The notes under the pieces are model-generated. The model did not search any database. It saw only the letters and a program-made list of their open reading frames with translations, and was not told the origin of the DNA. Positions 1 through 9,045 of a DNA stretch of 64,000 nucleotides are shown here, piece after piece (position 1 is the first letter of the stretch; the number at the start of each line of letters is the position of its first letter). The stretch is from Paracoccaceae bacterium (GTDB lineage: Bacteria > Pseudomonadota > Alphaproteobacteria > Rhodobacterales > Rhodobacteraceae), in contig JAHEFH010000001.1 in assembly GCA_024640245.1 (NCBI GenBank), positions 1 to 64,000 of the forward strand. Direction: 5' to 3'. Position numbers and translations under genes: made by a program.

Positions 1-425
1 GCGATGCCGCGGTCGCCGGTGGCGTGAGCATGTCCGATATGGATGTAGTCGAGGCCCCGTATAATTTCGACGATGCAGCCGATGCGTTTTCATTGATCAT
101 GCGGCGCGAACCGCGCCCGACCGCGGTGATATGCGGCAACGACATTCTGGCGATCGGCGCTTTGAAACAGGCCAAGGCCATGGGGCTGCGGGTGCCCGAA
201 GACGTTTCCATTACCGGTTTTGACGATATCGAGATTTCATCGGTCACGGAACCGGCAATCACTACGGTGCATGTGCCGCACCGACGGATGGGGCAGGTGG
301 CGGCCGAGATACTGATCCGGCAATTGCAGAGCAAGGCCGAAACGCAGGAATTGAAACCGGAAAGCCGCGAATTGGAACCCCATATCGTGGACCGCGGATC
401 TCTCGGCCCGCCGCCGGTAGATTAA
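1..425 (+). CDS. LacI-family transcriptional regulator, C-terminal part (5' end outside window)
   Basis: The open frame enters from the left edge (codons in phase from base 3) and ends at TAA 423-425. The visible 140 or so residues are the end of a periplasmic-binding-protein-like effector domain: a segment reading TAVICGNDILAIGALKQA, then VPEDVSITGFDDIEIS and PAITTVHVPHRRMGQVA, the standard order at the C-terminus of LacI/GalR regulators. The DNA-binding N-terminus lies upstream, so the target sugar and operator cannot be judged. The sugar genes nearby (gndA, gntK, frc) fit a carbohydrate regulator, but this is inference. The following gcdH has its own ribosome site about 100 bases later and need not be co-regulated. 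Confidence 0.9.
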   Translation, partial: DAAVAGGVSMSDMDVVEAPYNFDDAADAFSLIMRREPRPTAVICGNDILAIGALKQAKAMGLRVPEDVSITGFDDIEISSVTEPAITTVHVPHRRMGQVAAEILIRQLQSKAETQELKPESRELEPHIVDRGSLGPPPVD

Positions 426-531
426 AGCGCGTAACAGGGATTTTGCTCTGGTCAAGGCGAAGAAATTTTGAACAGATAAGGGCAAATATGACACCCTGCC
501 GGAACCTACCGACAGAATAGCGGAGAGAGCC

Positions 532-1746
532 ATGCCGACACCGACCAAAGCCAAAGATGCACCCGACCTGAACCGTTTCGACTGGGCCGATCCCTTCCTG
601 CTGTCGTCCCAGCTAACGGAGGACGAGCGCATGTTCACTGACGCCGCAGAGGAATTCGCGCAGTCCGTCCTGCAACCCGGGGTCATCAAGGCCTATCGCG
701 AAGAGGTCACCGATCCATCGCTGTTCGCGAAAATGGGCGAGGCCGGCCTGTTGGGCGTCACGGTGCCGGAGGAATATGGCGGGTTGGGGGCGTCGTATGT
801 GACCTATGGTCTGGTCGCCCGCGCGGTGGAACGCGTCGACAGCGGATACCGGTCGATGATGTCGGTGCAGTCATCACTGGTGATGTACCCGATCTACGCC
901 TACGGCTCGGAAGAGCAAAGGAAAAAATACTTGCCGAAGCTGGCTTCGGGCGAGATGATCGGCTGTTTCGGGTTGACCGAGCCGGATGCGGGCTCCGATC
1001 CCGGCGGCATGAAAACCAAGGCCGTCAAGACCGATCGCGGCTACACGATCACCGGCAACAAGATGTGGATTTCCAACAGTCCGATCGCCGATGTGTTCGT
1101 CGTCTGGGCGAAGTCCGAGGCGCATGGCGGCAAGATCCGCGGGTTTGTGCTTGAAAAAGGCATGGCGGGGCTGAGCGCCCCCAAGATTCAGGGCAAGCTG
1201 TCGCTGCGGGCGTCGATAACCGGCGAGATCGTTATGCAGGGGGTCGAGGTCGGCGAAGAGGCCTTGTTGCCGAATGTTGAAGGCCTGAAAGGTCCGTTTG
1301 GCTGTCTGAACCGCGCGCGCTACGGCATCGCCTGGGGTGTGATGGGCGCGGCAGAGTTCTGCTGGCACGCCGCGCGGCAGTATGGACTGGACCGCAAGCA
1401 ATTCGGCAAGCCGCTGGCGCAGACGCAATTGTTCCAGAAGAAACTTGCCGATATGCAGACCGAGATAACGCTGGGCCTGCAGGGGTGTCTGCGGGTCGGG
1501 CGATTGATGGATGACGCTCAAGCGGCACCGGAAATGATCAGCCTGATGAAGCGCAACAACTGCGGCAAGGCGCTGGATATCGCCCGGGTTGCCCGTGACA
1601 TGCATGGCGGCAACGGAATTTCCGAGGAGTTCCAGGTCATGCGCCACATGGTCAATCTGGAAACGGTGAACACTTACGAGGGTACGCATGACGTGCATGC
1701 GCTGATCCTCGGTCGGGCACAGACCGGCCTGCAGGCATTTTTCTAG
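532..1746 (+). CDS. gcdH: Glutaryl-CoA dehydrogenase
   Basis: Oxidatively decarboxylates glutaryl-CoA to crotonyl-CoA with FAD in lysine, hydroxylysine and tryptophan breakdown, passing electrons to ETF. The 404 residues match the family length. The acyl-CoA dehydrogenase signature [11 protein letters not shown] is at about residues 146-156, the family stretch [17 protein letters not shown] is near residue 100, and the catalytic glutamate is in [17 protein letters not shown] (about E383). The N-terminal FDWADPFLL...LTEDERM is typical of GcdH rather than other acyl-CoA dehydrogenases. The ATG at 532 follows a purine-rich ribosome site (GGAGAGAG, about 521-528). It stands alone, with no other lysine-degradation gene beside it. 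Confidence 0.93.
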   Translation: MPTPTKAKDAPDLNRFDWADPFLLSSQLTEDERMFTDAAEEFAQSVLQPGVIKAYREEVTDPSLFAKMGEAGLLGVTVPEEYGGLGASYVTYGLVARAVERVDSGYRSMMSVQSSLVMYPIYAYGSEEQRKKYLPKLASGEMIGCFGLTEPDAGSDPGGMKTKAVKTDRGYTITGNKMWISNSPIADVFVVWAKSEAHGGKIRGFVLEKGMAGLSAPKIQGKLSLRASITGEIVMQGVEVGEEALLPNVEGLKGPFGCLNRARYGIAWGVMGAAEFCWHAARQYGLDRKQFGKPLAQTQLFQKKLADMQTEITLGLQGCLRVGRLMDDAQAAPEMISLMKRNNCGKALDIARVARDMHGGNGISEEFQVMRHMVNLETVNTYEGTHDVHALILGRAQTGLQAFF

Positions 1747-2094
1747 GGCAGAGGCTGGATCGCGGCCGGCAAAAACCCGGGGTTTTCCGGGCGGGCAGTG
1801 AAAACACCCGCCCTGCGGGTGACTAGAGCGCGCCCGATTGCACCACTTCCCGAACAAGCGTCGCCGCATGCAGTTGAGAGGTTGCAAATCGTTTCCGATC
1901 GTGGATGAATAGCGCCGAACCCGAAGACAGTCCGAAAATTTTTCTGGCTGTTAGTACAAGCTGGGCTAAATCAGCAGCTTGGGTTGGGGCAGCCGATTGT
2001 TATTTTGCAATTGGAATGTCCCGTTTTGCTACATGGTGTCACGCGAAATGGTCGCAGGAACCCTGTGGTTTTGGTGCAGAACGGGGGAGGCGTG
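1747..2094. other. Gene-free stretch between gcdH and gndA with small hairpins
   Basis: No convincing coding frame. Two inverted repeats lie just after gcdH: AAAACCC/GGGTTTT around 1772-1786, and CACCCGC/GCGGGTG at 1805-1821. The second can also pair in an alternative register with GGGCGGG at about 1789-1795. Neither is followed by a T run on the plus strand, so they may be weak or Rho-assisted terminators for gcdH. The rest should hold the gndA promoter; I could not place it with confidence. Confidence 0.5.
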
Positions 2095-3510
2095 ATGGCG
2101 TCGAAAATTGGACTGATAGGTCTGGGCACTATGGGTGCCGCGCTGGCGCAGAATATTGCCGACAAGGGCTTTGAAGTCGCGGTGTTCAACCGGACAACGA
2201 AAGTCACTTACGACTTCGCCGGATCGGTTGGCGATCTGGCGGAAAAAATCACCCCGACCGAGAGTTTGGAAGGCTTTGTCGCCGCATTGCAGAAGCCCCG
2301 CGCCATTATCTTGATGGTGCCCGCAGGTGATGCAGTGGACACGATGATCGCTTCACTGATCCCGCTTCTGGGCGACGATGACCTGATCATCGACGCCGGA
2401 AACGCCAATTTCCGCGAAACCCGCCGCCGCTCTGCCGAGATAGAGCCGACAGGCGTCAAGTTCATGGGAATAGGTGTGTCCGGCGGTGAGGAAGGCGCGC
2501 GTTTCGGGCCCTCGATCATGGGTGGCGGGCCGAAGGAGGCCTGGGACCGTGTGAGCCACATACTGGAAGCGATTTCCGCAAAATTCCAAGGTATCCCCTG
2601 CGCCACTTGGATGGGCAGCGACGGGGCGGGGCATTTCGTCAAGACCGTGCACAACGGTATCGAATACGCCGACATGCAGATGATCGCCGAGGTTTATGGC
2701 ATCATGCGCGACGGGATGGGCATGCCCGCGGCAGAGATCGGCGCGGTGTTCGACCGTTGGAATGAGGGGCCGCTGAAGTCCTACCTGATCGAAATATCGG
2801 GAAAAGTGGCCAACGCCACTGATCCGCTCACCGGAAAACCGGTGCTGGATATCATCCTGGACCGCGCTGGTCAGAAGGGCACCGGCCGCTGGACCCTGAT
2901 CGAGGCGCAGCATCTTGCCGCGCCCGCGACCGCCATCGAGGCTGCTGTCGCGGCGCGCAATTTCTCGTCCCGGCTGGAGGAGCGACTGTCGGGAGAGGCC
3001 ATTTTCGGGGCAGCGCCGAGTGCCGTTCCAAAATCGGCCGATCTGATAGACAAGCTGGAACAGGCCCTGCTTGTCGGAAAAATCGCCTGTTATGCGCAGG
3101 GCTTCGGCCTTTTGGCCGCAGCGTCCGAGGAATTCGGCTGGTCGCTGCCGATGCCCGCCATTGCAGAGGTCTGGCGCGAGGGCTGCATCATACGGTCCGC
3201 CATGCTGGACGATATGGCGCAGGCGCTGGGCGCCCATCCGGGCACCAACCTGATGTTCGCGCCAAAGTTTGCAGCACAGATGAAGGCGAACCACGGCGGG
3301 TTGCGCCATGTCGTAGCCTTGGCGGCAACGGCCGGAACGCCGACACCGGCCCTGTCGGCGGCGCTGTCTTATTTCGACATGATGCGCACCGGCAGGTCGA
3401 CCGCGAATATGTTGCAGGCGCAGCGGGACTATTTCGGCCGTCATACGTTCCAGCGGGTGGACAGGGACGGCGCTTTCAATGGGCCCTGGGCGGATGTCGA
3501 ACATGGATAG
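2095..3510 (+). CDS. gndA: 6-phosphogluconate dehydrogenase (decarboxylating)
   Basis: Converts 6-phosphogluconate to ribulose 5-phosphate and CO2 with NADP(H) in the oxidative pentose phosphate pathway. The start at 2095 is chosen over an upstream in-frame codon because GGGGGAGG sits at about 2082-2089 and the dinucleotide-binding fold (GLIGLGTMG, residues 6-14) then begins at the usual place. The protein has 471 residues, the long-type length. The signature GVSGGEEGARFGPS (about 128-141) and the active-site stretch GHFVKTVHNGIEY with Lys183 and Glu190 are intact. Its end overlaps gntK by 8 bases. Gluconate taken up and phosphorylated by GntK would feed this enzyme directly. Confidence 0.95.
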   Translation: MASKIGLIGLGTMGAALAQNIADKGFEVAVFNRTTKVTYDFAGSVGDLAEKITPTESLEGFVAALQKPRAIILMVPAGDAVDTMIASLIPLLGDDDLIIDAGNANFRETRRRSAEIEPTGVKFMGIGVSGGEEGARFGPSIMGGGPKEAWDRVSHILEAISAKFQGIPCATWMGSDGAGHFVKTVHNGIEYADMQMIAEVYGIMRDGMGMPAAEIGAVFDRWNEGPLKSYLIEISGKVANATDPLTGKPVLDIILDRAGQKGTGRWTLIEAQHLAAPATAIEAAVAARNFSSRLEERLSGEAIFGAAPSAVPKSADLIDKLEQALLVGKIACYAQGFGLLAAASEEFGWSLPMPAIAEVWREGCIIRSAMLDDMAQALGAHPGTNLMFAPKFAAQMKANHGGLRHVVALAATAGTPTPALSAALSYFDMMRTGRSTANMLQAQRDYFGRHTFQRVDRDGAFNGPWADVEHG

Positions 3511-4015
3511 TGCGCCGCGCCTGATCGTGGTGATGGGGGTCTCGGGTAGTGGCAAGACCACAATCGCCCGGGGTCTTGCCGAATGCCTTGGCGGTCAGTT
3601 CGTCGATGCCGATGACTGCCATCCGAAAAGTAATATCGAAAAGATGAGCCGAGGCGAGGCGCTGCACGACGATGACCGCTGGCCGTGGCTGCATAATTTC
3701 GCGCAGGTTCTGGCGTCGAGAGAGGGGCGCGTTATTGGTGCTTGTTCGGCGCTGAAACGGGCCTATCGCGAAAAGATCATCTCGGCTGCGGGAGAGCCAG
3801 TGCTGTTCCTGTTCCTGAACGGCAGCCGCGCTCTGGTGGCGGAGCGTCTGGCCGCCCGCAAAGACCATTTCATGCCGGCGATCCTGCTCGACAGCCAGTT
3901 TTCCGCGCTAGAAGTGCCGGGCGCGAACGAGCCGGTCGTTCCGATCGATATCAGCGGAACCAGCGAAGAAATTGTGGCAGCGATTGTGCGGGACCTGACG
4001 CGAAAGGCCTCGTGA
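3503..4015 (+). CDS. gntK: Gluconokinase
   Basis: Phosphorylates D-gluconate to 6-phosphogluconate with ATP. From the ATG at 3503 it is 170 residues, the size of GntK-type kinases. The P-loop GVSGSGKT is at residues 12-19, followed by the family-typical DADDCHPKSNIEKMSRGEAL and the ALKRAYREKI segment. An in-frame ATG at 3494 is also possible, but GGGCGG (3488-3493) is placed to serve 3503. The start overlaps the gndA stop, so translation is probably coupled; the pair makes a short gluconate route into the pentose phosphate pathway. No gluconate transporter is in the window. Confidence 0.93.
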   Translation: MDSAPRLIVVMGVSGSGKTTIARGLAECLGGQFVDADDCHPKSNIEKMSRGEALHDDDRWPWLHNFAQVLASREGRVIGACSALKRAYREKIISAAGEPVLFLFLNGSRALVAERLAARKDHFMPAILLDSQFSALEVPGANEPVVPIDISGTSEEIVAAIVRDLTRKAS

Positions 4016-4033
4016 TAAGGGATTGCGGCTACG

Positions 4034-4675
4034 CTAAAATCCGCTGCTATTGGAAATTACCAGATCGGCGGGCAGGGCGGCATTGCGGACACGTTCGGCA
4101 TTTGGCAGGTCATTGGACTCTGCGCGCGCCTCGGCCTCAGCCTCGGTCATTCCGTGGTCGATCCAGCGCTGAACCAACCGGTTTCGCAATTCCCGAGAGG
4201 AAACCTCCAGAGAGATCGACAAGTCCCATATGTCTGCCAGCTGCTTCCATGGCTGCTCGTCGAAAAGCAGGTAGTTGCCCTCGACGATGACAGCGGCGCA
4301 ATCGGCGGGGACGCTGTCTGCATCGGCAACAGACCTGTCTTGCCGGCGGTCGAACAGGGGGAAGGAAACGGCTACGCCCGCTTTTAGTTTCCGAACCAGT
4401 GCGATGAAGCCGACAGCGTCAAAAGTCTCGGGAGCGCCCTTGCGGGCGAAGAGGCCGCGCTCGTGCAGGGTGGCGTTGTCCAGATGAAAGCCATCCATCG
4501 GGACGACTTTTGCCGATACGCCTGATGCGTTCAGGTCTGATGCAAGCGCCGCCGCCAAGGTGGACTTGCCGCTCGCAGGCGACCCCGCAACTGCGATCAC
4601 AGTGCGGGGCCGGTCCTTGACGAGGTCTTTGACACGCGACAGAATCGCCGCGTGCCGGTCTTCGCTTCGGGTCAT
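4034..4675 (-). CDS. frcK: P-loop kinase of the fructose transport operon
   Basis: A uridine-kinase/pantothenate-kinase-like P-loop protein of 213 residues, last gene of the frcBCAK operon. The Walker A motif GSPASGKST is at residues 31-39; MDGFHLDNATL and VEGNYLLFDEQPW follow in the order seen in this nucleoside-kinase-like family. In Sinorhizobium the homologous frcK sits in the same operon and is called a putative kinase of unproven substrate. The start codon overlaps the frcA stop by ATGA, which fixes the start at 4675 and implies coupling. Since a separate PfkB fructokinase lies across the divergent promoter, FrcK may phosphorylate another sugar imported by the system. That is inference. 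Confidence 0.85.
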   Translation of the reverse strand: MTRSEDRHAAILSRVKDLVKDRPRTVIAVAGSPASGKSTLAAALASDLNASGVSAKVVPMDGFHLDNATLHERGLFARKGAPETFDAVGFIALVRKLKAGVAVSFPLFDRRQDRSVADADSVPADCAAVIVEGNYLLFDEQPWKQLADIWDLSISLEVSSRELRNRLVQRWIDHGMTEAEAEARAESNDLPNAERVRNAALPADLVISNSSGF

Positions 4676-5457
4676 GCCGAAACTACGTCTGTCGCTTCCG
4701 GAACCTTCGCGCCGGTCATGTAGGCAACCGCGTCGGACATGGAGTGTTCCTTGGGGTCGATGACGCAAAGACGCTTGCCCAGTCGGTGGATGTGGATGCG
4801 GTCGGAAACCTCGAACACATGCGGCATGTTATGGCTGATCAGAACGATCGGGATGCCACGCGAACGCACGTCCTGGATCAGTTCCAGCACCTTGCGGCTC
4901 TCCTTCACGCCCAGTGCGGCGGTCGGTTCGTCGAGGATGATCACCTGGCTGCCGAAAGCCGCCGCGCGGGCGACCGCCACGCCTTGCCTTTGGCCGCCGG
5001 ACAGGGTTTCCACTGCCTGGTTGATGTTCTGGATCGTCATCAGGCCCAGTTCGGACAGCTTGTCCCGAGCGATCTTTTCCATCTTTGGCCGATCGAGCAT
5101 GCGCATGTACTTGCCCATGAAACCCGGCTTTCGGATTTCGCGGCCCATAAACATGTTGTCCGCGATGGACAGGGCCGGCGACATAGCGAGCGTCTGGTAC
5201 ACCGTCTCGATGCCCTTTTCACGGGCGTCGATCGGCGACTGGAATTTCACGACCTCGCCTTTCAGCTTGACCTCGCCCTCGTCGGGAACGATTGCGCCCG
5301 ACACGGCCTTGATCAGGGTCGACTTGCCTGCGCCGTTGTCGCCGATCACTGCCAGGATTTCGCCCGGATAGAGATCGAAGTCGCAGTGGTCCAGAGCCGT
5401 TACGCGACCGTACCGTTTAACCAGGTTGCGTCCGGTGAGAATGGGTTCCTGTGTCAT
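4672..5457 (-). CDS. frcA: Fructose/sugar ABC transporter ATP-binding protein
   Basis: ATPase subunit of a CUT2-type sugar importer, 261 residues, a single nucleotide-binding domain rather than the double RbsA type, as is typical of FrcA. Walker A GDNGAGKST is at residues 39-47, the ABC signature is LSGGQRQGVAVARA, and Walker B is VIILDEPTAAL with the H-loop in VLISHNMPHV. The start at 5457 overlaps the frcC stop by ATGA, and its own stop overlaps frcK the same way. It should work at the inner face of the membrane with FrcC, energising uptake of sugar delivered by FrcB. Confidence 0.92.
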   Translation of the reverse strand: MTQEPILTGRNLVKRYGRVTALDHCDFDLYPGEILAVIGDNGAGKSTLIKAVSGAIVPDEGEVKLKGEVVKFQSPIDAREKGIETVYQTLAMSPALSIADNMFMGREIRKPGFMGKYMRMLDRPKMEKIARDKLSELGLMTIQNINQAVETLSGGQRQGVAVARAAAFGSQVIILDEPTAALGVKESRKVLELIQDVRSRGIPIVLISHNMPHVFEVSDRIHIHRLGKRLCVIDPKEHSMSDAVAYMTGAKVPEATDVVSA

Positions 5458-6527
5458 ACCGCTACCTTTCTGATCCATTGGTCGATTGCGACCGCGAAGA
5501 TGATAAGCAGACCGATGAGAAGATAGGTCCACTGCGGGTCCGTGCCGATAAGGCGCAGGCCAAGAGAGAAGACGCCCACGATCAGGGCCCCGAAGAGCAT
5601 TCCGAGGACAGAGCCGCGACCCCCGAAGAGCGAGATGCCGCCGATCACGACCGCCGTAATGCTCTCGATATTGGCGAATTGTCCGGCGGTTGGCGAAACC
5701 GAACCGATCCGTCCGATCATGACCCAGCCGGCGAATGCGCAGATCAGGCCGGAAAGAGTGTAGACCGAGATCAGGACCTTCTTGACCTGAACACCGGCCA
5801 GTTCTGCCGACTCCGGGTCATCGCCGACAGCATATACGTGGCGGCCCCATGCCGTGTGCTTGAGCACATAGGACAAGAGCAACACCAGCAGCAGCAGGAA
5901 GACCACGCCGTAGGTAAAAACCGCGCCGCCGATGCTGAACTTTTCGCCAAACACCTGCAGAAGCGGAGCCTTTTCGGCTATGTCTTGCGAGCGGATGGTC
6001 TCGTTAGCAGAATAGAGGAAGTTGGATGCCAGAACGATTTGCCACATGCCAAGCGTCACGATGAATGGCGGCAGTTTCATCTTGGCGACGAGGAAGCCGT
6101 TGATATAGCCGCAGGCGGCTCCGACGGCCAGGCCACAGATCACCGAGATTTCGGCGGGTAGGCCGTAGCGGAAGGTGAACTGCCCCATGACCACCGAGGA
6201 CAGTACCATGATGGCGCCGACGCTCAGGTCGATACCGGCCGTCAGGATCACCAGCGTCTGGGCAGCGCCCACGATGCCGACTATCGCTACCTGCTGCAGG
6301 ATCAGGGTTAGGGCGAAGGCAGAAAAGAACTTTCCTTGAAGGATGACTCCAAAGGCAATAACGGATGCTACTAGAACGATAAGGGGCACGAGGGCAGGGC
6401 TCTGGTGAAGCGCGTGCTGGAGCTTTTCCAGAACCGTTTTCTTGTGGCTGCGGAACTCGGCGACTGTCTGAGGTCCCGAAGCAATCGCTGCCTCGAAATC
6501 CTGCGGTTGACTCACTTTATTGGACAT
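5454..6527 (-). CDS. frcC: Fructose/sugar ABC transporter permease
   Basis: A 357-residue polytopic membrane protein of the RbsC/XylH type. A cytoplasmic N-terminus of about 60 residues precedes a run of hydrophobic helices, and the family signature GxxDLSVGAIMVLSSVV (here AGIDLSVGAIM) and the late AVVIGGISLFGGRGS loop that contacts the ATPase are both present. It lies between frcB and frcA. The 107-base gap after frcB carries a hairpin, while the junction with frcA is a 4-base overlap. A start codon at 6527 is preceded by GGAGCAAC, an acceptable ribosome site. Confidence 0.92.
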   Translation of the reverse strand: MSNKVSQPQDFEAAIASGPQTVAEFRSHKKTVLEKLQHALHQSPALVPLIVLVASVIAFGVILQGKFFSAFALTLILQQVAIVGIVGAAQTLVILTAGIDLSVGAIMVLSSVVMGQFTFRYGLPAEISVICGLAVGAACGYINGFLVAKMKLPPFIVTLGMWQIVLASNFLYSANETIRSQDIAEKAPLLQVFGEKFSIGGAVFTYGVVFLLLLVLLLSYVLKHTAWGRHVYAVGDDPESAELAGVQVKKVLISVYTLSGLICAFAGWVMIGRIGSVSPTAGQFANIESITAVVIGGISLFGGRGSVLGMLFGALIVGVFSLGLRLIGTDPQWTYLLIGLLIIFAVAIDQWIRKVAV

Positions 6528-6570
6528 TGTTGCTCCTCCGTTGACGGGCCTCAGCCAAGGTCCGCTTGCG

Positions 6571-6609
6571 CATAGGGCGGCGCGTGGCCGCCCTATGATA
6601 GACTATCAT
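6571..6609 (-). terminator. Intercistronic hairpin and adjoining palindrome between frcB and frcC
   Basis: A perfect 11-base inverted repeat, CATAGGGCGGC (6571-6581) and GCCGCCCTATG (6587-6597) with a 5-base loop, is followed by a second, overlapping palindrome ATGATAG-A-CTATCAT (6595-6609). Read in the frc direction the stem ends without a long T run. The position, directly behind the binding-protein gene, suits partial termination or mRNA stabilisation so that FrcB is made in excess over FrcC and FrcA. The second palindrome overlaps the first, so the two structures cannot form fully together. Confidence 0.65.
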
Positions 6610-6634
6610 ATTTTCAGAGAATTAGCGGGGGTAA

Positions 6635-7651
6635 TTATCCCCAGCAGAGTTCGGTGCCTTTGGCGGAGTCGATGCTGTCGACGCCTTCGGCAGGCTTGTC
6701 GGTTATAAGTGACACGCCGGTGTCGAAGAAGGCTTTGCCAGGTGTTGGCTCGGGCTTCGTTCCGTCCTTCGCAAAGGTCGCGATTGCCTCAACGCCCTTG
6801 GATGCCATCAGCAGCGGGTATTGCTGCGATGTGGCGCCGATGATGCCGTCCTTGACGTTTGCGACGCCGGGGCAGCCGCCGTCGACGGACACAATCAGAA
6901 CGTCATTTTCACGACCGATCGATTTAAGCGCTTCGTAGGCGCCTGCTGCGGCGGGCTCGTTGATCGTGTAAACCACGTTGATCATCGGATCGGTGGCCAG
7001 CAGGTTTTCCATGGCGCGGCGTCCGCCTTCTTCGTTGCCGTCGGTCACGTCATGGCCGACAATGCGCGGATCGGTTTCGTCGCCCCATTTGTTTGGATCG
7101 CCCAGATCGATGCCGAAGCCGGCCAGGAAGCCCTGGTCACGCAATACGTCCACGGAAGGCTGGCTGACGTTGAGGTCGAGCATGCCGATCTTGGCGTTAG
7201 CGGCTTCGTCGCCTAGTGTGGCAGCTGCCCACTTGCCGATCAGTTCACCGGCCAGATAGTTGTCTGTCGCGAAGGTCGCATCAGCAGCGTCAATCGGGTC
7301 AAGCGGCGTATCGAGCGCGATCACCAGCAGTCCGGCATCGCGGGCTTGTTTGACCGGACCTGCGATTGCTTTCGTGTCAGAAGGGGTCAGCAGGATGCCG
7401 GATGCGCCATCAGCGATGCAGGTTTCGATCGCCGCAACCTGGCTTTCGTGGTCACCGTCGATCTTGCCGGCGTAGGATTTGAATTCGAGCCCCAGTTCGG
7501 CTGCCTTGGCGGACGCGCCTTCCTTCATCTTGACGAAGAACGGGTTGGTGTCGGTTTTGGTGATCAGGCATACGCTTGCTGCGCTTGCGGTGGTGGAAAC
7601 AGCGGCAAGGCAAAGCGCGCTTGCGGCTACGGTTGTGAGCATTTTTTTCAT
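6635..7651 (-). CDS. frcB: Periplasmic fructose/sugar-binding protein
   Basis: First gene of the frc operon: a 338-residue type-1 periplasmic binding protein (RbsB/XylF superfamily). A clear signal peptide covers residues 1-24, ending TTASA before [15 protein letters not shown]. The TNPFF segment, the [11 protein letters not shown] region and [13 protein letters not shown] are typical ligand-pocket landmarks of this group. The start at 7651 has GGGAGG about 8 bases upstream. Fructose is the likely ligand because the order frcB-C-A-K with a divergent ROK regulator matches the characterised rhizobial fructose system; ribose or mannose binding as well is possible. Confidence 0.9.
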   Translation of the reverse strand: MKKMLTTVAASALCLAAVSTTASAASVCLITKTDTNPFFVKMKEGASAKAAELGLEFKSYAGKIDGDHESQVAAIETCIADGASGILLTPSDTKAIAGPVKQARDAGLLVIALDTPLDPIDAADATFATDNYLAGELIGKWAAATLGDEAANAKIGMLDLNVSQPSVDVLRDQGFLAGFGIDLGDPNKWGDETDPRIVGHDVTDGNEEGGRRAMENLLATDPMINVVYTINEPAAAGAYEALKSIGRENDVLIVSVDGGCPGVANVKDGIIGATSQQYPLLMASKGVEAIATFAKDGTKPEPTPGKAFFDTGVSLITDKPAEGVDSIDSAKGTELCWG

Positions 7652-7744
7652 CTGGTCCTCCCGTGACCTGGTTTGACGGACGAGCGCTTTAAGCCCTCCT
7701 CTAGGACTGCCGACTAATACGAATCATTGCGAGCAGTTGTGCTC

Positions 7745-7774
7745 TACTAACACGAAATCCGGTGATTTTGTCAA
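7745..7774 (-). promoter_or_regulatory. Candidate frcB promoter
   Basis: On the minus strand a consensus -35 TTGACA lies at 7774-7769; a weak -10 (GTTAGT at 7751-7746, spacer 17, or TTAGTA one base further) follows. The -35 box overlaps the edge of the AT-rich palindrome at 7773-7801, so a protein bound there would block polymerase. Placement is from consensus only. Confidence 0.45.
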
Positions 7775-7801
7775 TTAATAAATAAACTTGATTTATTAAT
7801 T
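7773..7801. promoter_or_regulatory. Palindromic operator, probably for the ROK regulator FrcR
   Basis: Perfect 11-base arms AATTAATAAAT (7773-7783) and ATTTATTAATT (7791-7801) flank a 7-base centre AAACTTG that itself continues the symmetry as AA-C-TT. AT-rich arms around a C/G centre are the form of known ROK-repressor operators such as those of NagC and Mlc. It lies in the divergent region between frcB and frcR and next to the frcB -35 box. The link to FrcR is inferred from position and form. Confidence 0.75.
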
Positions 7802-7821
7802 AAAAGGGGCAGATATTTGCA

Positions 7822-9045
7822 ATGTCCGCGGGAGGGGTTATAGATAGCATCATGGATGATAAAACGATCAGAGATCCGATGGGAGGCGTTAACCAATCCG
7901 GCGTGCGCGACCACAACGAACGTCTCGTTTTGTCGTTAATTCAAAGACATGGAGGTTTGCCGAGCGCGGAAATCGCGCGCCGGTCGAACCTGTCGGCGCA
8001 AACGGTTTCTATTATTATCAGGGCTTTGGAGAAGGACGGCCTGTTACTCCGCGGCGATCCGATTCGTGGCAAAGTAGGCAAACCTTCGGTCCCGATGATA
8101 CTAAACCCGGATGGAATTTTGTCATTCGGTTTGAATATTGGCCGGCGCAGCGCCGATCTTGTTCTGATTGATTCGGTGGGCGTTTTGCGGGCCCAATTAA
8201 CGATGACCTACAGGTTCCCGACGCCGGCAGCGGTCATGAAGTTTTTGGAGGACGGGTTCAAGCAGCTGTTTTCCGGCTTGTCCCGAGCGCAGGCTTCGAC
8301 GGTTGCGGGTATCGGCGTTGCCTCGCCCTTCGAGTTGTGGAATTGGCTCGAGGCGGTCGGAGCCCCGTCCGAAGAGATGCAAAAATGGCGCGATTTCGAT
8401 CTGGAACTCGAGGTCGGTAAAAGGACCAAACTGCCCGTGATCACGCAGAACGACGCCACCGCGGCCTGCACGGCGGAACACGTATTTGGTCGCGGCCGTG
8501 AATTTACAGACTATGCCTATGTCTTCATAGGCTCCTTTATCGGCGGCGGCGTGGTGTTGAACCACATGGTCTATTCGGGGCGTACGGGAAATGCCGGCGC
8601 CTTCGGCCCTCTGCCGGTACCCAACCACGGCGAGCCCGGGACGACCCAGTTGCTGCACAAGGCGTCGATCTTTCTGCTGGAACGCAAACTGGTGGAGGCC
8701 GGGATCGATCCGCGGCGTATCTGGGACCCGGATTATGACTGGACGGGGATGGATGCCATGCTCGATGACTGGATCGACACTACGGCCCGTCATCTGGCAA
8801 TCGCGGCCGTGGCCGCCTGCTCGATCATTGACTTCGAGCGCGTCCTGATCGACGCAAACTGCCCGCCCCATGTGCGGCACCGGATTACGTTCGAAACCCA
8901 GAAATATGTCCACAGGCTCGATACGCGGGGGATCGCCGATCCGGTCGTGATCGAGGCGTCCGTCGGGCGCAACGCGCGTTCGATCGGGGCGGCAACCTTG
9001 CCGCTGATGTCCCGGTTTTTTCTGAACCAGCAAGGATTTTCCTAG
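7822..9045 (+). CDS. frcR: ROK-family transcriptional regulator of fructose uptake
   Basis: An N-terminal winged helix-turn-helix (LIQRHGGLPSAEIARRS...SIIIRALEKDG) is followed by a ROK sugar-kinase-like domain with VFIGSFIGGGVVLN and GNAGAFGPLPV. It is 407 residues from the ATG at 7822; in-frame ATGs at 7852 and 7879 are also possible and no ribosome site decides between them. It diverges from frcB, with the palindrome at 7773-7801 between them, and its stop touches the start of the sugar kinase gene (TAGATG). The likely role is repression of frcBCAK, relieved by the sugar or its phosphate. The metal-binding Cys cluster of many ROK repressors is not seen; a related AACTAEHVFGRGRE stretch is present. 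Confidence 0.87.
   Translation: MSAGGVIDSIMDDKTIRDPMGGVNQSGVRDHNERLVLSLIQRHGGLPSAEIARRSNLSAQTVSIIIRALEKDGLLLRGDPIRGKVGKPSVPMILNPDGILSFGLNIGRRSADLVLIDSVGVLRAQLTMTYRFPTPAAVMKFLEDGFKQLFSGLSRAQASTVAGIGVASPFELWNWLEAVGAPSEEMQKWRDFDLELEVGKRTKLPVITQNDATAACTAEHVFGRGREFTDYAYVFIGSFIGGGVVLNHMVYSGRTGNAGAFGPLPVPNHGEPGTTQLLHKASIFLLERKLVEAGIDPRRIWDPDYDWTGMDAMLDDWIDTTARHLAIAAVAACSIIDFERVLIDANCPPHVRHRITFETQKYVHRLDTRGIADPVVIEASVGRNARSIGAATLPLMSRFFLNQQGFS

Noticed and set aside
1905-2174. Small plus-strand frame overlapping the gndA start
   Set aside because: Not conserved-looking, no ribosome site, and it conflicts with the clear gndA start at 2095.
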